Below, one piece after another: positions 8,061 to 16,408 of a DNA stretch of 35,736 bases (positions within the stretch are counted from its first letter, which is position 1; each line of letters begins with the position of its first letter). Made by a program: the position numbers and the translations under genes. The stretch is taken from assembly GCA_003558625.1 (NCBI GenBank), contig PWPP01000118.1, positions 1-35,736 of the forward strand. Direction: 5' to 3'. The DNA is from Syntrophomonas sp. (GTDB lineage: Bacteria > Bacillota > Syntrophomonadia > Syntrophomonadales > Syntrophomonadaceae). The notes under the pieces are model-generated. The model was not told the DNA's origin, searched no databases, and was given only the letters and a program-made list of their open reading frames with translations.

Positions 8061-9266
8061 GTGCAAAGGAATACCGGCGTTTTATTGCTGGCTTTGGTGG
8101 TGGTTGCCTTAGGTTTCCTGACGTATTTCACGGCAGAGCCCCTCATTAAAAATATCGACCTGGGTTTGGATTTACGAGGCGGGTTACATGTAGTATTAGA
8201 AGCCCATGAAACAGAAGGGGAAGAAATCACTCCGGATACCATCGAGAAGGCAGTCAGTATATTAAGAAGTCGTGTTGATGGGATTGGTGTCCGCGAGCCG
8301 GTGATTTATCCCCGGGGTGAAAACCGCGTGGTAATCGAGCTGGCAGGGTTAGATAATCCTGAGGATGCAGTTAATTTGATTAAAGGGACTGCGCAATTGG
8401 AGTTTTGGGATCAAGACGGGAATGTTCTGGTTACGGGAAGAAACCTAACTGATGCCAGGGCCCGGATGGTTCCCGAAACCAACATGGCCGAGGTGCAAAT
8501 AGAGTTTGACCGTGAAGGTACAGAGCTTTTCGCTGCAGCAACAGAGGCCAATGTAGGTAGACCACTGGCCATCGTGCTGGATAACGAAATTATCAGCGCC
8601 CCGGTTGTCAATGAACCCATTAGAGGGGGAACAGCAGTTATTACAGGTAATTTCACGGCCATGGAAGCGGAACAATTAGCGATTTTACTGCGTTCTGGTG
8701 CCCTCCCGGTTTCATTTAGCATAATGGAACAGAGAACTATAGGGCCAACTTTGGGAAGCGATTCCCTGGAAAAAAGTATCCGGGCCGGCATCGTGGGTAT
8801 TATTGCCGTGCTTATTTTTATGTTGGGTTATTACAGGCTTCCCGGACTCATCGCGGATTTATCATTGGTACTCTATTTGTTAATTGTCTTGGGGGCAATG
8901 TATTTCATCGGAGCCGTCCTGACATTGCCTGGTATAGCAGGTATTATCCTGTCTATTGGTATGGCAGTAGACGCAAATATTATTATTTATGAACGGATAA
9001 AAGAAGAACTGCGCCATGGAAAGACCCTCAGGGCATCGATAGAAGCAGGTTACAAAAGGGCGATATCAGCTATTTTAGACGCCAATATAACAACCCTGAT
9101 TACGGCTATGGTACTAATGTATTTTGGAACGGGGCCGATCATGGGCTTTGCAGTTACCCTCTCTATTGGTATTATTTCCAGTCTCATTGTAGCGTTGACA
9201 TTCACGCGTTATTTGTTGGTAATATTCGGTTCCATTACCAAAAATAAAAAACTTTATGGGGTGTAA
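8061..9266 (+). CDS. secD: Protein translocase subunit SecD
   Basis: SecD, with SecF, uses the proton or sodium gradient to help pull exported proteins through SecYEG. Visible are a first transmembrane helix (residues about 5-25), the DLGLDLRGG motif of the first periplasmic-type domain, and a five-helix C-terminal bundle with GIILSIGMAVDANIIIYERIKEE. The frame is open from an ATG at 8034, but AAGGAGG at 8047-8053 fits the GTG at 8061 (7-base spacing), giving 401 residues; the TTG at 8058 is also possible. SecD and SecF are separate genes here, not a fused SecDF. Confidence 0.95.
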   Translation: MQRNTGVLLLALVVVALGFLTYFTAEPLIKNIDLGLDLRGGLHVVLEAHETEGEEITPDTIEKAVSILRSRVDGIGVREPVIYPRGENRVVIELAGLDNPEDAVNLIKGTAQLEFWDQDGNVLVTGRNLTDARARMVPETNMAEVQIEFDREGTELFAAATEANVGRPLAIVLDNEIISAPVVNEPIRGGTAVITGNFTAMEAEQLAILLRSGALPVSFSIMEQRTIGPTLGSDSLEKSIRAGIVGIIAVLIFMLGYYRLPGLIADLSLVLYLLIVLGAMYFIGAVLTLPGIAGIILSIGMAVDANIIIYERIKEELRHGKTLRASIEAGYKRAISAILDANITTLITAMVLMYFGTGPIMGFAVTLSIGIISSLIVALTFTRYLLVIFGSITKNKKLYGV

Positions 9267-9278
9267 GGAGGGTAGCAA

Positions 9279-10133
9279 ATGCGAATTATTGAAAAAAGAA
9301 AAATATTTTACCTTTTATCTCTGCTGGTAATCCTCCCGGGACTAATTTCTTTAGCCTATCAGGGTTTAAATACAGGGATAGACTTTAAAGGCGGGACCAT
9401 GATCCATGTTCAACTGGGGGAAGAGGTCACGGTGGCTGAAGTTAGGGATACCATTGCAGATACCGGATTGGTAATAGAGGCCAATATTCAAAAAAGTCAA
9501 AGTGAATTCTATATCCGAACGGCCGAATTAACCTCGGAACAGAGCCAAATGGTCAGCAATGCGCTGGCAGCCAAATATGAGGGATATGTTTTCATGAGTT
9601 TAGACAGCGTAGGGGCTACCATAGGCAGTGAAATAACCCGGAGCGCAATTTTAGCGTTATTGGTCGCTGCAGTACTCATGCTCCTTTATATAAGCGTTCG
9701 CTTTCAACTTACTTTTGGAATCGCAGCCATCCTGGGGGTACTGCATAATGTGTTGATCGTCCTGGGCTTTTTCTCCATCTTCCAGTGGGAGATAAACAGT
9801 GCATTTATTGCAGCAATCCTTACAGTTATTGGATATTCCATAAATGATACCATCGTCGTTTTTGACCGGGTGCGAGAAAACATCCGCATGAAACGTAGAG
9901 AAGATGATGCCACGATGCTGAACCGCAGTATAATCCAGGTTTTAAATCGTTCCATCAATACGGTTTTAACCTCAACCCTGGCTCTATTGGCACTTTACTT
10001 CTTTGGCGGAGCAACGATCCAATTATTCGTATTGGCCATGATCATTGGGTTTGTTTCCGGGGCCTATTCCTCCATTTTTATCGCCAGCCCTATTTGGTAT
10101 GATATACGCAAGATAAAACCGATCCGGGTTTAG
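9279..10133 (+). CDS. secF: Protein translocase subunit SecF
   Basis: SecF is the partner of SecD in the Sec translocon. The 284-residue protein begins with a transmembrane helix, carries the GIDFKGGTMI motif near residues 33-42 and has five more helices with the conserved GYSINDTIVVFDRVREN signature. It follows secD by 12 bases with a GGAGGG binding site, and it is the last clear gene of the block that begins at ruvC. The stop codon is embedded in an AGGAGG that serves the small ORF downstream. Confidence 0.96.
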   Translation: MRIIEKRKIFYLLSLLVILPGLISLAYQGLNTGIDFKGGTMIHVQLGEEVTVAEVRDTIADTGLVIEANIQKSQSEFYIRTAELTSEQSQMVSNALAAKYEGYVFMSLDSVGATIGSEITRSAILALLVAAVLMLLYISVRFQLTFGIAAILGVLHNVLIVLGFFSIFQWEINSAFIAAILTVIGYSINDTIVVFDRVRENIRMKRREDDATMLNRSIIQVLNRSINTVLTSTLALLALYFFGGATIQLFVLAMIIGFVSGAYSSIFIASPIWYDIRKIKPIRV

Positions 10134-10147
10134 GAGGAAAAAACATC

Positions 10148-10291
10148 ATGATGAGGACTTCTTTTGCTAAAGAAGTCCTTTTTCATATGGTCAAGACCCC
10201 GGTGCCAGAAAAATATGCAACCGGCATGAGAGGGTTTCGACTGGAAGCAGAACGTGGAAAGCAGATTATCGGTGATAAGCCTGATTTCTGA
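10148..10291 (+). CDS. Possible 47-residue small ORF
   Basis: A perfect AGGAGG (10132-10137) overlapping the secF stop is followed after 10 bases by ATG ATG and an open frame of 47 codons. The product begins MMRTSFAKEVLF and is hydrophilic and mostly charged after residue 14; I do not recognise it. A strong terminator hairpin (10154-10183) lies in codons 3-12, so a ribosome starting here would melt the hairpin. It may be a real small protein, the stump of a lost gene or a leader peptide that modulates read-through. Only the binding site and open frame support it. Confidence 0.3.
   Translation: MMRTSFAKEVLFHMVKTPVPEKYATGMRGFRLEAERGKQIIGDKPDF
10154..10183 (+). terminator. Intrinsic terminator after secF
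   Basis: The 11-bp perfect stem AGGACTTCTTT (10154-10164) pairs with AAAGAAGTCCT (10169-10179) around a 4-base loop and runs into five T residues. It is the first clear terminator downstream of the ruvC-secF block. Confidence 0.85.
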
Positions 10292-10380
10292 AAGGACTTG
10301 TGATGGGTCAGTAAAAATAAAAGCCTTCCCCTATCGGAGGAAACCCCTAGCATGTATAGTGTATTTTTCCCCTTCAGACA

Positions 10381-10408
10381 TTGACGTATATCATCTTAAA
10401 ATGATAAA
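10381..10408 (+). promoter_or_regulatory. Candidate sigma-A promoter for lysA
   Basis: TTGACG at 10381-10386 and GATAAA at 10403-10408 are separated by 16 bases and lie 50 bases upstream of the lysA start. The short leader contains a small hairpin, GGCCT (10424-10428) with AGGCC (10438-10442), directly before the ribosome binding site. The preceding 10190-10380 stretch has a 7-bp long-range pairing (GGGTTTC 10232-10238 with GAAACCC 10340-10346) but no riboswitch class I can name. Confidence 0.5.
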
Positions 10409-10458
10409 CTGAGCCCAATTTTAGGCCTTGATGGATGAGGCCAGAAGGAGTGGGAAAC

Positions 10459-11775
10459 TTGTATTTACGAGGTAGCATGAAGATCAATGACAAAGGCAAT
10501 CTGGAAGTGGGCGGGATTGAAGCAGGAGACCTGGCCCGGCAATTTGGTACACCCCTTTATGTTTTGGATGAAGCGGGTTTGCGTGAAAACTGCCGCGATT
10601 TTAGGGATGCTTTTGCTTCTTACGGCGATACCCTGGTCATATATGCCAGCAAAACCTTGTCCTGTTTGTCTGTATATAGGATCATCGAGGAAGAAGGCCT
10701 GGGTTTGGATATCGTATCGGGAGGGGAACTGTATACTGCACTTAAAGCAGGTTTTAACATGGAAAAGGTATATTTTCACGGCAACAACAAGAGCAGGGAT
10801 GAAATGGTGCTGGCGGTGAAGTCCGGTTTGGGCCGGATAGTGGTAGACAATCTGTATGAGTTGGATTTGCTGGAAGAGGTTTGTGCGGAATTAAATAAAA
10901 CCCAAAGCATTATGTTGAGGATTACTCCCGGGGTCGAAGCCCATACCCACGAATTTATTAAAACCGGGCAGCTTGATTCAAAATTTGGCTTTACTCTGAG
11001 TAATGGACAGGCGATGGCAGCCATTAAGGCAGCTTTGGAAAAGAAACATCTGCATGTAAAAGGATTGCATTGCCATATCGGATCCCAGATTTTTGAGATG
11101 AGTTCTTATTCGAATACCGCTGAGATCATGATGAATGTATTGGCAGAAGTAAAAGAACGTTTTCATATAGAATTTGAAGAGCTTAATGTGGGGGGGGGAT
11201 TTGGTATTTTTTATGCTGCCGGTGACGATCCCAAGGATCCCCGGGCCTGGGCCCAGGCAGTAATGGATACGGTCAAGGAAAAAGCAAGAGAGTTAAACCT
11301 CAGGCAGCCAAAGATTATTGTTGAACCGGGACGTGCCGTATCCGGTCCGGCAGGGCTGACCTTATATACGGTCGGATCGATTAAAGAGATTCCCGGCATT
11401 AGAAAATATGTGGCTGTTGATGGCGGCATGACGGATAATTTGCGCCCGGCGCTTTATAATGCCAAATACACCGCAGTATTAGCTGACAATGCCGTAAGGG
11501 AAAAAACCGAGATCGTATCTATTGCCGGAAAATGCTGTGAGTCTGGGGATATGCTGATCTGGGATATTGTTTTGCCGGTACTTGAATCGGGTGATTTGAT
11601 AGCCGTTTTTGCCACGGGTGCCTATAATTACTCTATGGCCAGCAATTATAACAAACTGCCCAGGCCGGCCATGGTTCTGGTTAATGAGGGGGCAGCCGAT
11701 GTCATTATTGAAAGAGAAACCTATGATGATTTGATCAGAAATGAAATCCTGTTAGAGCGCCTGGCATCTAAATAA
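10459..11775 (+). CDS. lysA: Diaminopimelate decarboxylase
   Basis: LysA is the PLP enzyme that decarboxylates meso-diaminopimelate to L-lysine. The alanine-racemase-type barrel shows the PLP lysine in IYASKT, HIGSQI, the phosphate-binding GGGFGI, EPGRA, and the C-terminal CESGD and GAYNYSMASNYN motifs. I chose the TTG at 10459 because AGAAGGAG (10443-10450) precedes it at 8 bases. The frame is open from an ATG at 10435 that lacks a binding site, and an ATG at 10477 is also possible. The resulting 438 residues fit the family. The gene stands alone between its own promoter and terminator. Confidence 0.96.
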   Translation: MYLRGSMKINDKGNLEVGGIEAGDLARQFGTPLYVLDEAGLRENCRDFRDAFASYGDTLVIYASKTLSCLSVYRIIEEEGLGLDIVSGGELYTALKAGFNMEKVYFHGNNKSRDEMVLAVKSGLGRIVVDNLYELDLLEEVCAELNKTQSIMLRITPGVEAHTHEFIKTGQLDSKFGFTLSNGQAMAAIKAALEKKHLHVKGLHCHIGSQIFEMSSYSNTAEIMMNVLAEVKERFHIEFEELNVGGGFGIFYAAGDDPKDPRAWAQAVMDTVKEKARELNLRQPKIIVEPGRAVSGPAGLTLYTVGSIKEIPGIRKYVAVDGGMTDNLRPALYNAKYTAVLADNAVREKTEIVSIAGKCCESGDMLIWDIVLPVLESGDLIAVFATGAYNYSMASNYNKLPRPAMVLVNEGAADVIIERETYDDLIRNEILLERLASK

Positions 11776-11792
11776 AACAGTTAACCATTTTG

Positions 11793-11822
11793 AAATACGG
11801 CCTTTGGGGGCTGTATTTTTTT
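11793..11822 (+). terminator. Intrinsic terminator after lysA
   Basis: AAATACGGCC (11793-11802) pairs with GGCTGTATTT (11809-11818), with one G-U pair and a 6-base loop, followed by a run of T residues to 11822. It separates lysA from the next transcription unit. Confidence 0.85.
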
Positions 11823-11865
11823 ACCCGCGGTTTCAGGGGATGATTAGATAAGAAACCGGTGGATA

Positions 11866-11874
11866 TGGTATAAT
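11866..11874 (+). promoter_or_regulatory. Extended -10 promoter for the DHH-CBS-nucleotidyltransferase gene
   Basis: TG at 11866-11867, one base, then the consensus TATAAT at 11869-11874 form an extended -10 element 33 bases before the TTG start at 11908. No convincing -35 box is seen, which is common for extended -10 promoters. Confidence 0.6.
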
Positions 11875-11907
11875 TCTAATATCTTTTGTCTGGGGAGTAA
11901 TGAACAT

Positions 11908-14595
11908 TTGGATATTATCACCTCACATAATGCTCTAGACTTTGACGGTCTGGCTTCCATGGTTGCTGCCGGCAAACTTTATCCGGGAGCGGTGAAAGTA
12001 TTTTCCGGAACGATTGCCCGCAATGTCAAGCAATTCATGGCATTATATAAGGATTCCCTGATTATAAAAAGATCAAAAGAAATAGATCAAAGCAAAGTTA
12101 AGAGGATTATTCTGGTAGATACGGCCAATCCAAATCGCCTGGGCAATTTTCAAGCCCTGGTAAAAAACAAAGACATTGAAATACACATTTATGATCATCA
12201 CCCGCCATCACCGGATGATCTGTCTGGAGTGGTGAAAAGAATAGAGAAAACCGGTGCAGCCACCACCATTTTAGTAGAAGAAATAATGGCAAAAAACATT
12301 CATATCACACCTTTTGATGCCAGTATCTTGGCTTTGGGCATTTATGAAGATACCGGCAGCCTGCTTTTTTCATCCACCACTGCCCGTGATGCGGCGGCAG
12401 TATCATATTTACTGGCCCAGGGTGCTAATTTGGCCGTAGTAACAAATTTCATGGATCTGCCTCTGTCGGATGAACAAAGGAGAATTTTGCAAAATTTACT
12501 GAATACCTCTAAGCATTACCAGATCAAGAACCTGGATATTGCTATTGCCATAGCTGAAGAAAGTACCTTTATAGCCGGTCTAGATATTGTTACCCATCGC
12601 TTAATAGAAGTTGAAAATTGTGATGCGGTATTTGTGGTCGCAAAAATGGGAGAGAGGATCTATGTTGTTGCACGCAGCAGGACCAACCGGCTAAGGGTGA
12701 ATGAAGTATTAAAAGAGATTGGCGGTAGCGGACAAGAAAAGGCAGCATCGGCTTCTATTAAAAACAGCAACCTGGAAGAAGTTATTGAACAGATCAAGAA
12801 AGGGATCTTTGAAAAAACCTATCCGGGTAGGTTGGCGCGGGATATCATGTCTAGTCCGGTTAAAACCTTGCCCCCGGATTTGAGAATGGAGGAAGCGGGC
12901 AAGATTATGCTTAGATATGGTCATACCGGTCTGCCCGTAGTAGAAGAAGGAACAATCGTAGGGATAATTTCCCGGCGTGATATAGACATGGCTAATATCC
13001 ATGATTTAGGTCATGCTCCGGTTAAGGGTTTTATGACCACGGAAGTTTTTTCGGTAACACCACAAACCCCATTGAATGATATACAGAACATTATGGTCCA
13101 GGAAGATGTAGGACGCTTACCGGTGATTGATCATAACAAATTGGTGGGGATTGTTTCCCGCACAGATATATTAAAGACTCTTCATGGTGAAGAATATCAT
13201 GAGGATCATGAAATATTGTATTCCAATCATGAGACCGATACACGAAATTATGCCGGACTCATGCAAACCAAACTTCCTTCCCGTATTACCTTGATTCTCA
13301 TGAGTGCAGGAACCCTGGCAGACGAAATGGGTTACCAGGCCTATTGTGTGGGTGGATTCGTCCGGGATTTTTTATTGGGGGTTCCGAATTTTGATGTGGA
13401 TCTAGTGGTGGAGGGAGATGGCATGGCATTAGCGCGGATGTTGGCCCTTAAGCTTGGAGGCAAGGCGCGGCTTCATGAAAGATTTAAAACCGGGGTTGTC
13501 ATACTAAACGATGGCAATAAAATAGATATTGCCACAGCCAGAACCGAATATTACGAGTACCCCGCAGCCCTGCCCACGGTAGAGAATTCATCGATAAAGG
13601 ATGACTTGTATCGCAGGGATTTTACCATTAATACCCTGGCGATTTGTTTAAACCAGAGCCGCATGGGGGACATCGTGGACTTTTTTGGAGGAAGGAAAGA
13701 CATACAGAATCAATATATACGTATTCTTTATAACTTCAGCTTTGTTGAAGATCCTACCAGAATAATTCGCGCCATCCGCTTCGAACAACGGTATAATTTT
13801 GTTATTGAAGAAGACACTTTGCGTTTTGCCCGGGATGCTATTGAACGCAGGATGCTAGGACGACTATCGTATAACCGGATCATGCAAGAGCTTATATTAA
13901 TATTAAATGAGAGAAATCCGGTCCCGGCAATAGAAAGAATGCAGGAAATTGGTGTTTGGGAGTATATTTTGCCCGAGGTTAGGCCTGAGACGATAGATTG
14001 GAACAAATTAAAAAGAGTGCCCCTGGTAAAGGGATGGTGGGATGCCAGGTATTATAAAACCGCCGTTAAGACCTGGTTAATTTATATTTTAATCTTAATA
14101 TCCGGTTTAACCAAAAATGAACTTGAAAAAGTAAGGGAAAGATATCCATTATATAAATATACGCAAAAAAGCATACAGGAGGCCCTAAAAGTGCCGGCTA
14201 TCATCAACAAAATCCAAAAGGAGCCGGAAATGCCCCTGAGTGAACTTGATCCATTACTAGCAAAGTTTAACATCGAAAGTATGATTTATCTGCTTCTTTC
14301 CATAGGAGAGGAGAGGGTTTTTGAAACAGTGGCCTGCTACCTGGATGTAAAAGATAAAACTAAATTAGAAATCACCGGACATGATTTAATCAACATGGGG
14401 TTAACGCCGGGGCCGGATTTTAGCAAAATACTCTCCCGCATATACCAGCTCAAATTAGATCAGGTGATTAAGAGTCATATGGATGAGCTTCAATTTGCCC
14501 AGGCTTGGATTAAAGAAGGGAGGCTAATAGATGGAGTGGATTCTAAACACGATGACATGGATACCGGCGATCTTAATCGCCCTAACATTTCATGA
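11908..14595 (+). CDS. DHH/CBS domain-fused tRNA nucleotidyltransferase
   Basis: This 895-residue protein joins three modules. Residues about 1-305 are a DHH/DHHA1 phosphoesterase region, with DFDGLAS near residue 12, the VDTANPNR segment and the D96-H97-H98 motif. Residues about 309-427 are a pair of CBS domains, which usually bind adenine nucleotides. From about 465 there is a class II poly(A)/CCA polymerase head, with the GG-VRD-LLG motif at 482-490, metal ligands D496 and D498, the RRDFTINTLA motif and the EDPTRIIRAIRFEQR segment, then a helical RNA-binding tail. It most likely adds or repairs tRNA 3' CCA ends; whether it adds CC, A or all three cannot be told. The TTG start follows GGGGAG at 11892-11897. 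The 3' end overlaps the next gene by 65 bases. Confidence 0.9.
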   Translation: MDIITSHNALDFDGLASMVAAGKLYPGAVKVFSGTIARNVKQFMALYKDSLIIKRSKEIDQSKVKRIILVDTANPNRLGNFQALVKNKDIEIHIYDHHPPSPDDLSGVVKRIEKTGAATTILVEEIMAKNIHITPFDASILALGIYEDTGSLLFSSTTARDAAAVSYLLAQGANLAVVTNFMDLPLSDEQRRILQNLLNTSKHYQIKNLDIAIAIAEESTFIAGLDIVTHRLIEVENCDAVFVVAKMGERIYVVARSRTNRLRVNEVLKEIGGSGQEKAASASIKNSNLEEVIEQIKKGIFEKTYPGRLARDIMSSPVKTLPPDLRMEEAGKIMLRYGHTGLPVVEEGTIVGIISRRDIDMANIHDLGHAPVKGFMTTEVFSVTPQTPLNDIQNIMVQEDVGRLPVIDHNKLVGIVSRTDILKTLHGEEYHEDHEILYSNHETDTRNYAGLMQTKLPSRITLILMSAGTLADEMGYQAYCVGGFVRDFLLGVPNFDVDLVVEGDGMALARMLALKLGGKARLHERFKTGVVILNDGNKIDIATARTEYYEYPAALPTVENSSIKDDLYRRDFTINTLAICLNQSRMGDIVDFFGGRKDIQNQYIRILYNFSFVEDPTRIIRAIRFEQRYNFVIEEDTLRFARDAIERRMLGRLSYNRIMQELILILNERNPVPAIERMQEIGVWEYILPEVRPETIDWNKLKRVPLVKGWWDARYYKTAVKTWLIYILILISGLTKNELEKVRERYPLYKYTQKSIQEALKVPAIINKIQKEPEMPLSELDPLLAKFNIESMIYLLLSIGEERVFETVACYLDVKDKTKLEITGHDLINMGLTPGPDFSKILSRIYQLKLDQVIKSHMDELQFAQAWIKEGRLIDGVDSKHDDMDTGDLNRPNIS

Positions 14596-15154
14596 ATATG
14601 CCCATGGTAAGGTGGCAGATCTTTTAGGGGATCATACTCCTTACCACCAGGGAAGACTTACGCTAAACCCGTTACCGCACATAGACTGGGTGGGTTTTCT
14701 GATGTTATTGCTATTTAAATTCGGTTGGGCTAAGCCCGTACAGGTTAATCCCATGAATTTTAAGAATGTGGGCATGAAAAGAGGGATGCTTTTAGTCTCT
14801 GCAGCGGGGCCGGCGATGAATTTTGCCCTGGCTTTTGTGGGTATGCTGTTGTATAAATATGTTTTGCTTTTTTCCGGCCAGGAATGGGCACATATCACCA
14901 TGAATCTCTTGATCCCACTTATTTGGATCAATATTTTTCTGGCAATTTTTAATCTTTTGCCCGTACCTCCCCTGGACGGATCAAAAATCTTAGCCGGGTT
15001 ATTACCCGATGCAGGGACGAAACTTTTGTATTCCCTTGAACAGTATGGTCCTTTGCTATTGCTTTTACTGATTATGACCGGGGTGGTTGGAAAAATCATA
15101 TTGCCCCTGGCTTATTCAGTTTTTGGTTTATTGGAGTTTATACTGCTGGGATAA
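14531..15154 (+). CDS. Site-2 protease family (M50) membrane metallopeptidase
   Basis: This 207-residue integral membrane protein carries the zinc site HEYAH (H21-E22, H25) in its first helix and the NLLPVPPLDGSKIL motif, which supplies the third ligand aspartate, near residues 145-158. These are the marks of short site-2-type intramembrane proteases. No PDZ domain is present, as in the small bacterial YwhC/YdeP type. The ATG at 14531 is preceded by AAGGGAGG (14516-14523) at 7 bases, so the start is well supported even though it lies 65 bases inside the preceding gene in another frame. The substrate is unknown. It is followed by scpA after 12 bases. Confidence 0.9.
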   Translation: MEWILNTMTWIPAILIALTFHEYAHGKVADLLGDHTPYHQGRLTLNPLPHIDWVGFLMLLLFKFGWAKPVQVNPMNFKNVGMKRGMLLVSAAGPAMNFALAFVGMLLYKYVLLFSGQEWAHITMNLLIPLIWINIFLAIFNLLPVPPLDGSKILAGLLPDAGTKLLYSLEQYGPLLLLLLIMTGVVGKIILPLAYSVFGLLEFILLG

Positions 15155-15166
15155 GGAGAAAACCGA

Positions 15167-15901
15167 ATGGGTTACATGGTAGCCATAGAACATTTCCATG
15201 GTCCACTAGACTTGCTGCTTTACTTAATTGAAAAGAACGAAGTGGATATTTATCATATACCGGTGGCACTAGTGGCGGACCAGTATATACAATACCTCCA
15301 TGAGCAAAGATCAGCAGATTTGGAAAACATTTCGGATTTTTTAATCATGGCTTCCTATTTGCTATACCTAAAAGCAAAAGCCCTTTTGCCGTCGGGGCAG
15401 ATCCATGATCCGGGTCTTGAAGAGGACCCGGAAGACCCCCAAAAGGAATTAGGCCGCAAATTGCATCAATATCAAAAATATAAAAAGGCCGCTCAATTCT
15501 TAATGTTCTGCCAAAACGGCAATGTATCAAGATGTTTCTTTAAAGAAAAGCAGGGTTTGGGGATGAAGACCGAGCGGGTTATCAAAGGGCAGCGATCGGC
15601 TTTAATTGGGGCCTATCAATATATCCTGAACCGGAAAAAGGCCATCACATTTTTCCGTAACCGGGGCCGCCATGATTTCAATCTCAAAAAACAACAGGAA
15701 GAACTGCTTAAACATCTGAAAAACAACCCCCAGGGGATTGTTTTTCAATCTCATATTCAAAAACATTGCCCGGTCCCGGAGGTATCTTCATATTTTCTGG
15801 CTTTGCTGGAATTGGTCCGTTTAAAAAAAGTCAAAGTATACCAGGATCGATTATTTGGGGACATAAAAATTGTATTGGCAGGTGATGGTGCATTATGCTG
15901 A
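15167..15901 (+). CDS. scpA: Segregation and condensation protein A (kleisin)
   Basis: ScpA is the kleisin subunit that bridges the SMC dimer and binds ScpB in the chromosome-condensing complex. The 244-residue protein has the typical N-terminus FHGPLDLLLYLIEKNEVDIYHIPVA and the LENISDFLIMASYLLYLKAKALLP block, and a C-terminal winged-helix region that would contact the SMC head. The usual acidic linker is short. It overlaps scpB by 7 bases, which implies coupled synthesis. Confidence 0.95.
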   Translation: MGYMVAIEHFHGPLDLLLYLIEKNEVDIYHIPVALVADQYIQYLHEQRSADLENISDFLIMASYLLYLKAKALLPSGQIHDPGLEEDPEDPQKELGRKLHQYQKYKKAAQFLMFCQNGNVSRCFFKEKQGLGMKTERVIKGQRSALIGAYQYILNRKKAITFFRNRGRHDFNLKKQQEELLKHLKNNPQGIVFQSHIQKHCPVPEVSSYFLALLELVRLKKVKVYQDRLFGDIKIVLAGDGALC

Positions 15902-16407
15902 TTCGTGATGAGCTTAAAGCAGCAATAGAAGCCGTACTTTTTGCCCGGGGAGAAAAGGTAAGCCTGGAAGAATTAAGCCAGATTGTTGGTTTTACTCCCC
16001 GGGATATAAAAACTATAATGGAAGAAATACAAGGTGACTATAATCAAAAAAAACATGGCATTCAAGTGATAGAAGATAATAATACCTATGTTATGTGCAC
16101 CAAACCTGAATATCATAAGGTTTTATGGGGGAGGGTAAAGATCTATCATCAGCGCTTGACGGCACCTGCCCTGGAAACCTTGGCTATTATTGCATACCAG
16201 CAGCCGGTCAGCAGAGGTGAAATTGAAAGCATTAGGGGTGTTAGGTGTGATAAAACGATTCATACATTACTGGAAAAGAGGCTGATCCAGGAGGCAGAGA
16301 ATAAAACCAAGCCTTTTGGAGCAGCATGTTATAGCACTACGGAGGAATTTCTGAGAGTTTTTGGACTGGCTTCATTAAATGATTTGCCTGAGTTGGAGGA
16401 GGGTTAA
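15895..16407 (+). CDS. scpB: Segregation and condensation protein B
   Basis: ScpB dimers bind ScpA in the SMC-ScpAB complex. This 170-residue protein shows two winged-helix domains, with AAIEAVLFARGEKVSLEEL at the N-terminus and the conserved ALETLAIIAYQQPVSRGEIESIRGV block near residues 90-115. It starts within the last codons of scpA, and its stop is one base before the GTG of the next gene. Confidence 0.95.
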   Translation: MLIRDELKAAIEAVLFARGEKVSLEELSQIVGFTPRDIKTIMEEIQGDYNQKKHGIQVIEDNNTYVMCTKPEYHKVLWGRVKIYHQRLTAPALETLAIIAYQQPVSRGEIESIRGVRCDKTIHTLLEKRLIQEAENKTKPFGAACYSTTEEFLRVFGLASLNDLPELEEG

Positions 16408-16408
16408 T

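Noticed and set aside
10201..10350. Possible SAM or lysine riboswitch upstream of lysA
   Set aside because: The conserved core motifs of those classes are absent and the likely lysA promoter lies downstream of the segment.
14641..15099. 152-codon minus-strand frame opposite the site-2 protease
   Set aside because: Shadow frame; the plus-strand gene has the HEYAH and LDG motifs and a good start.
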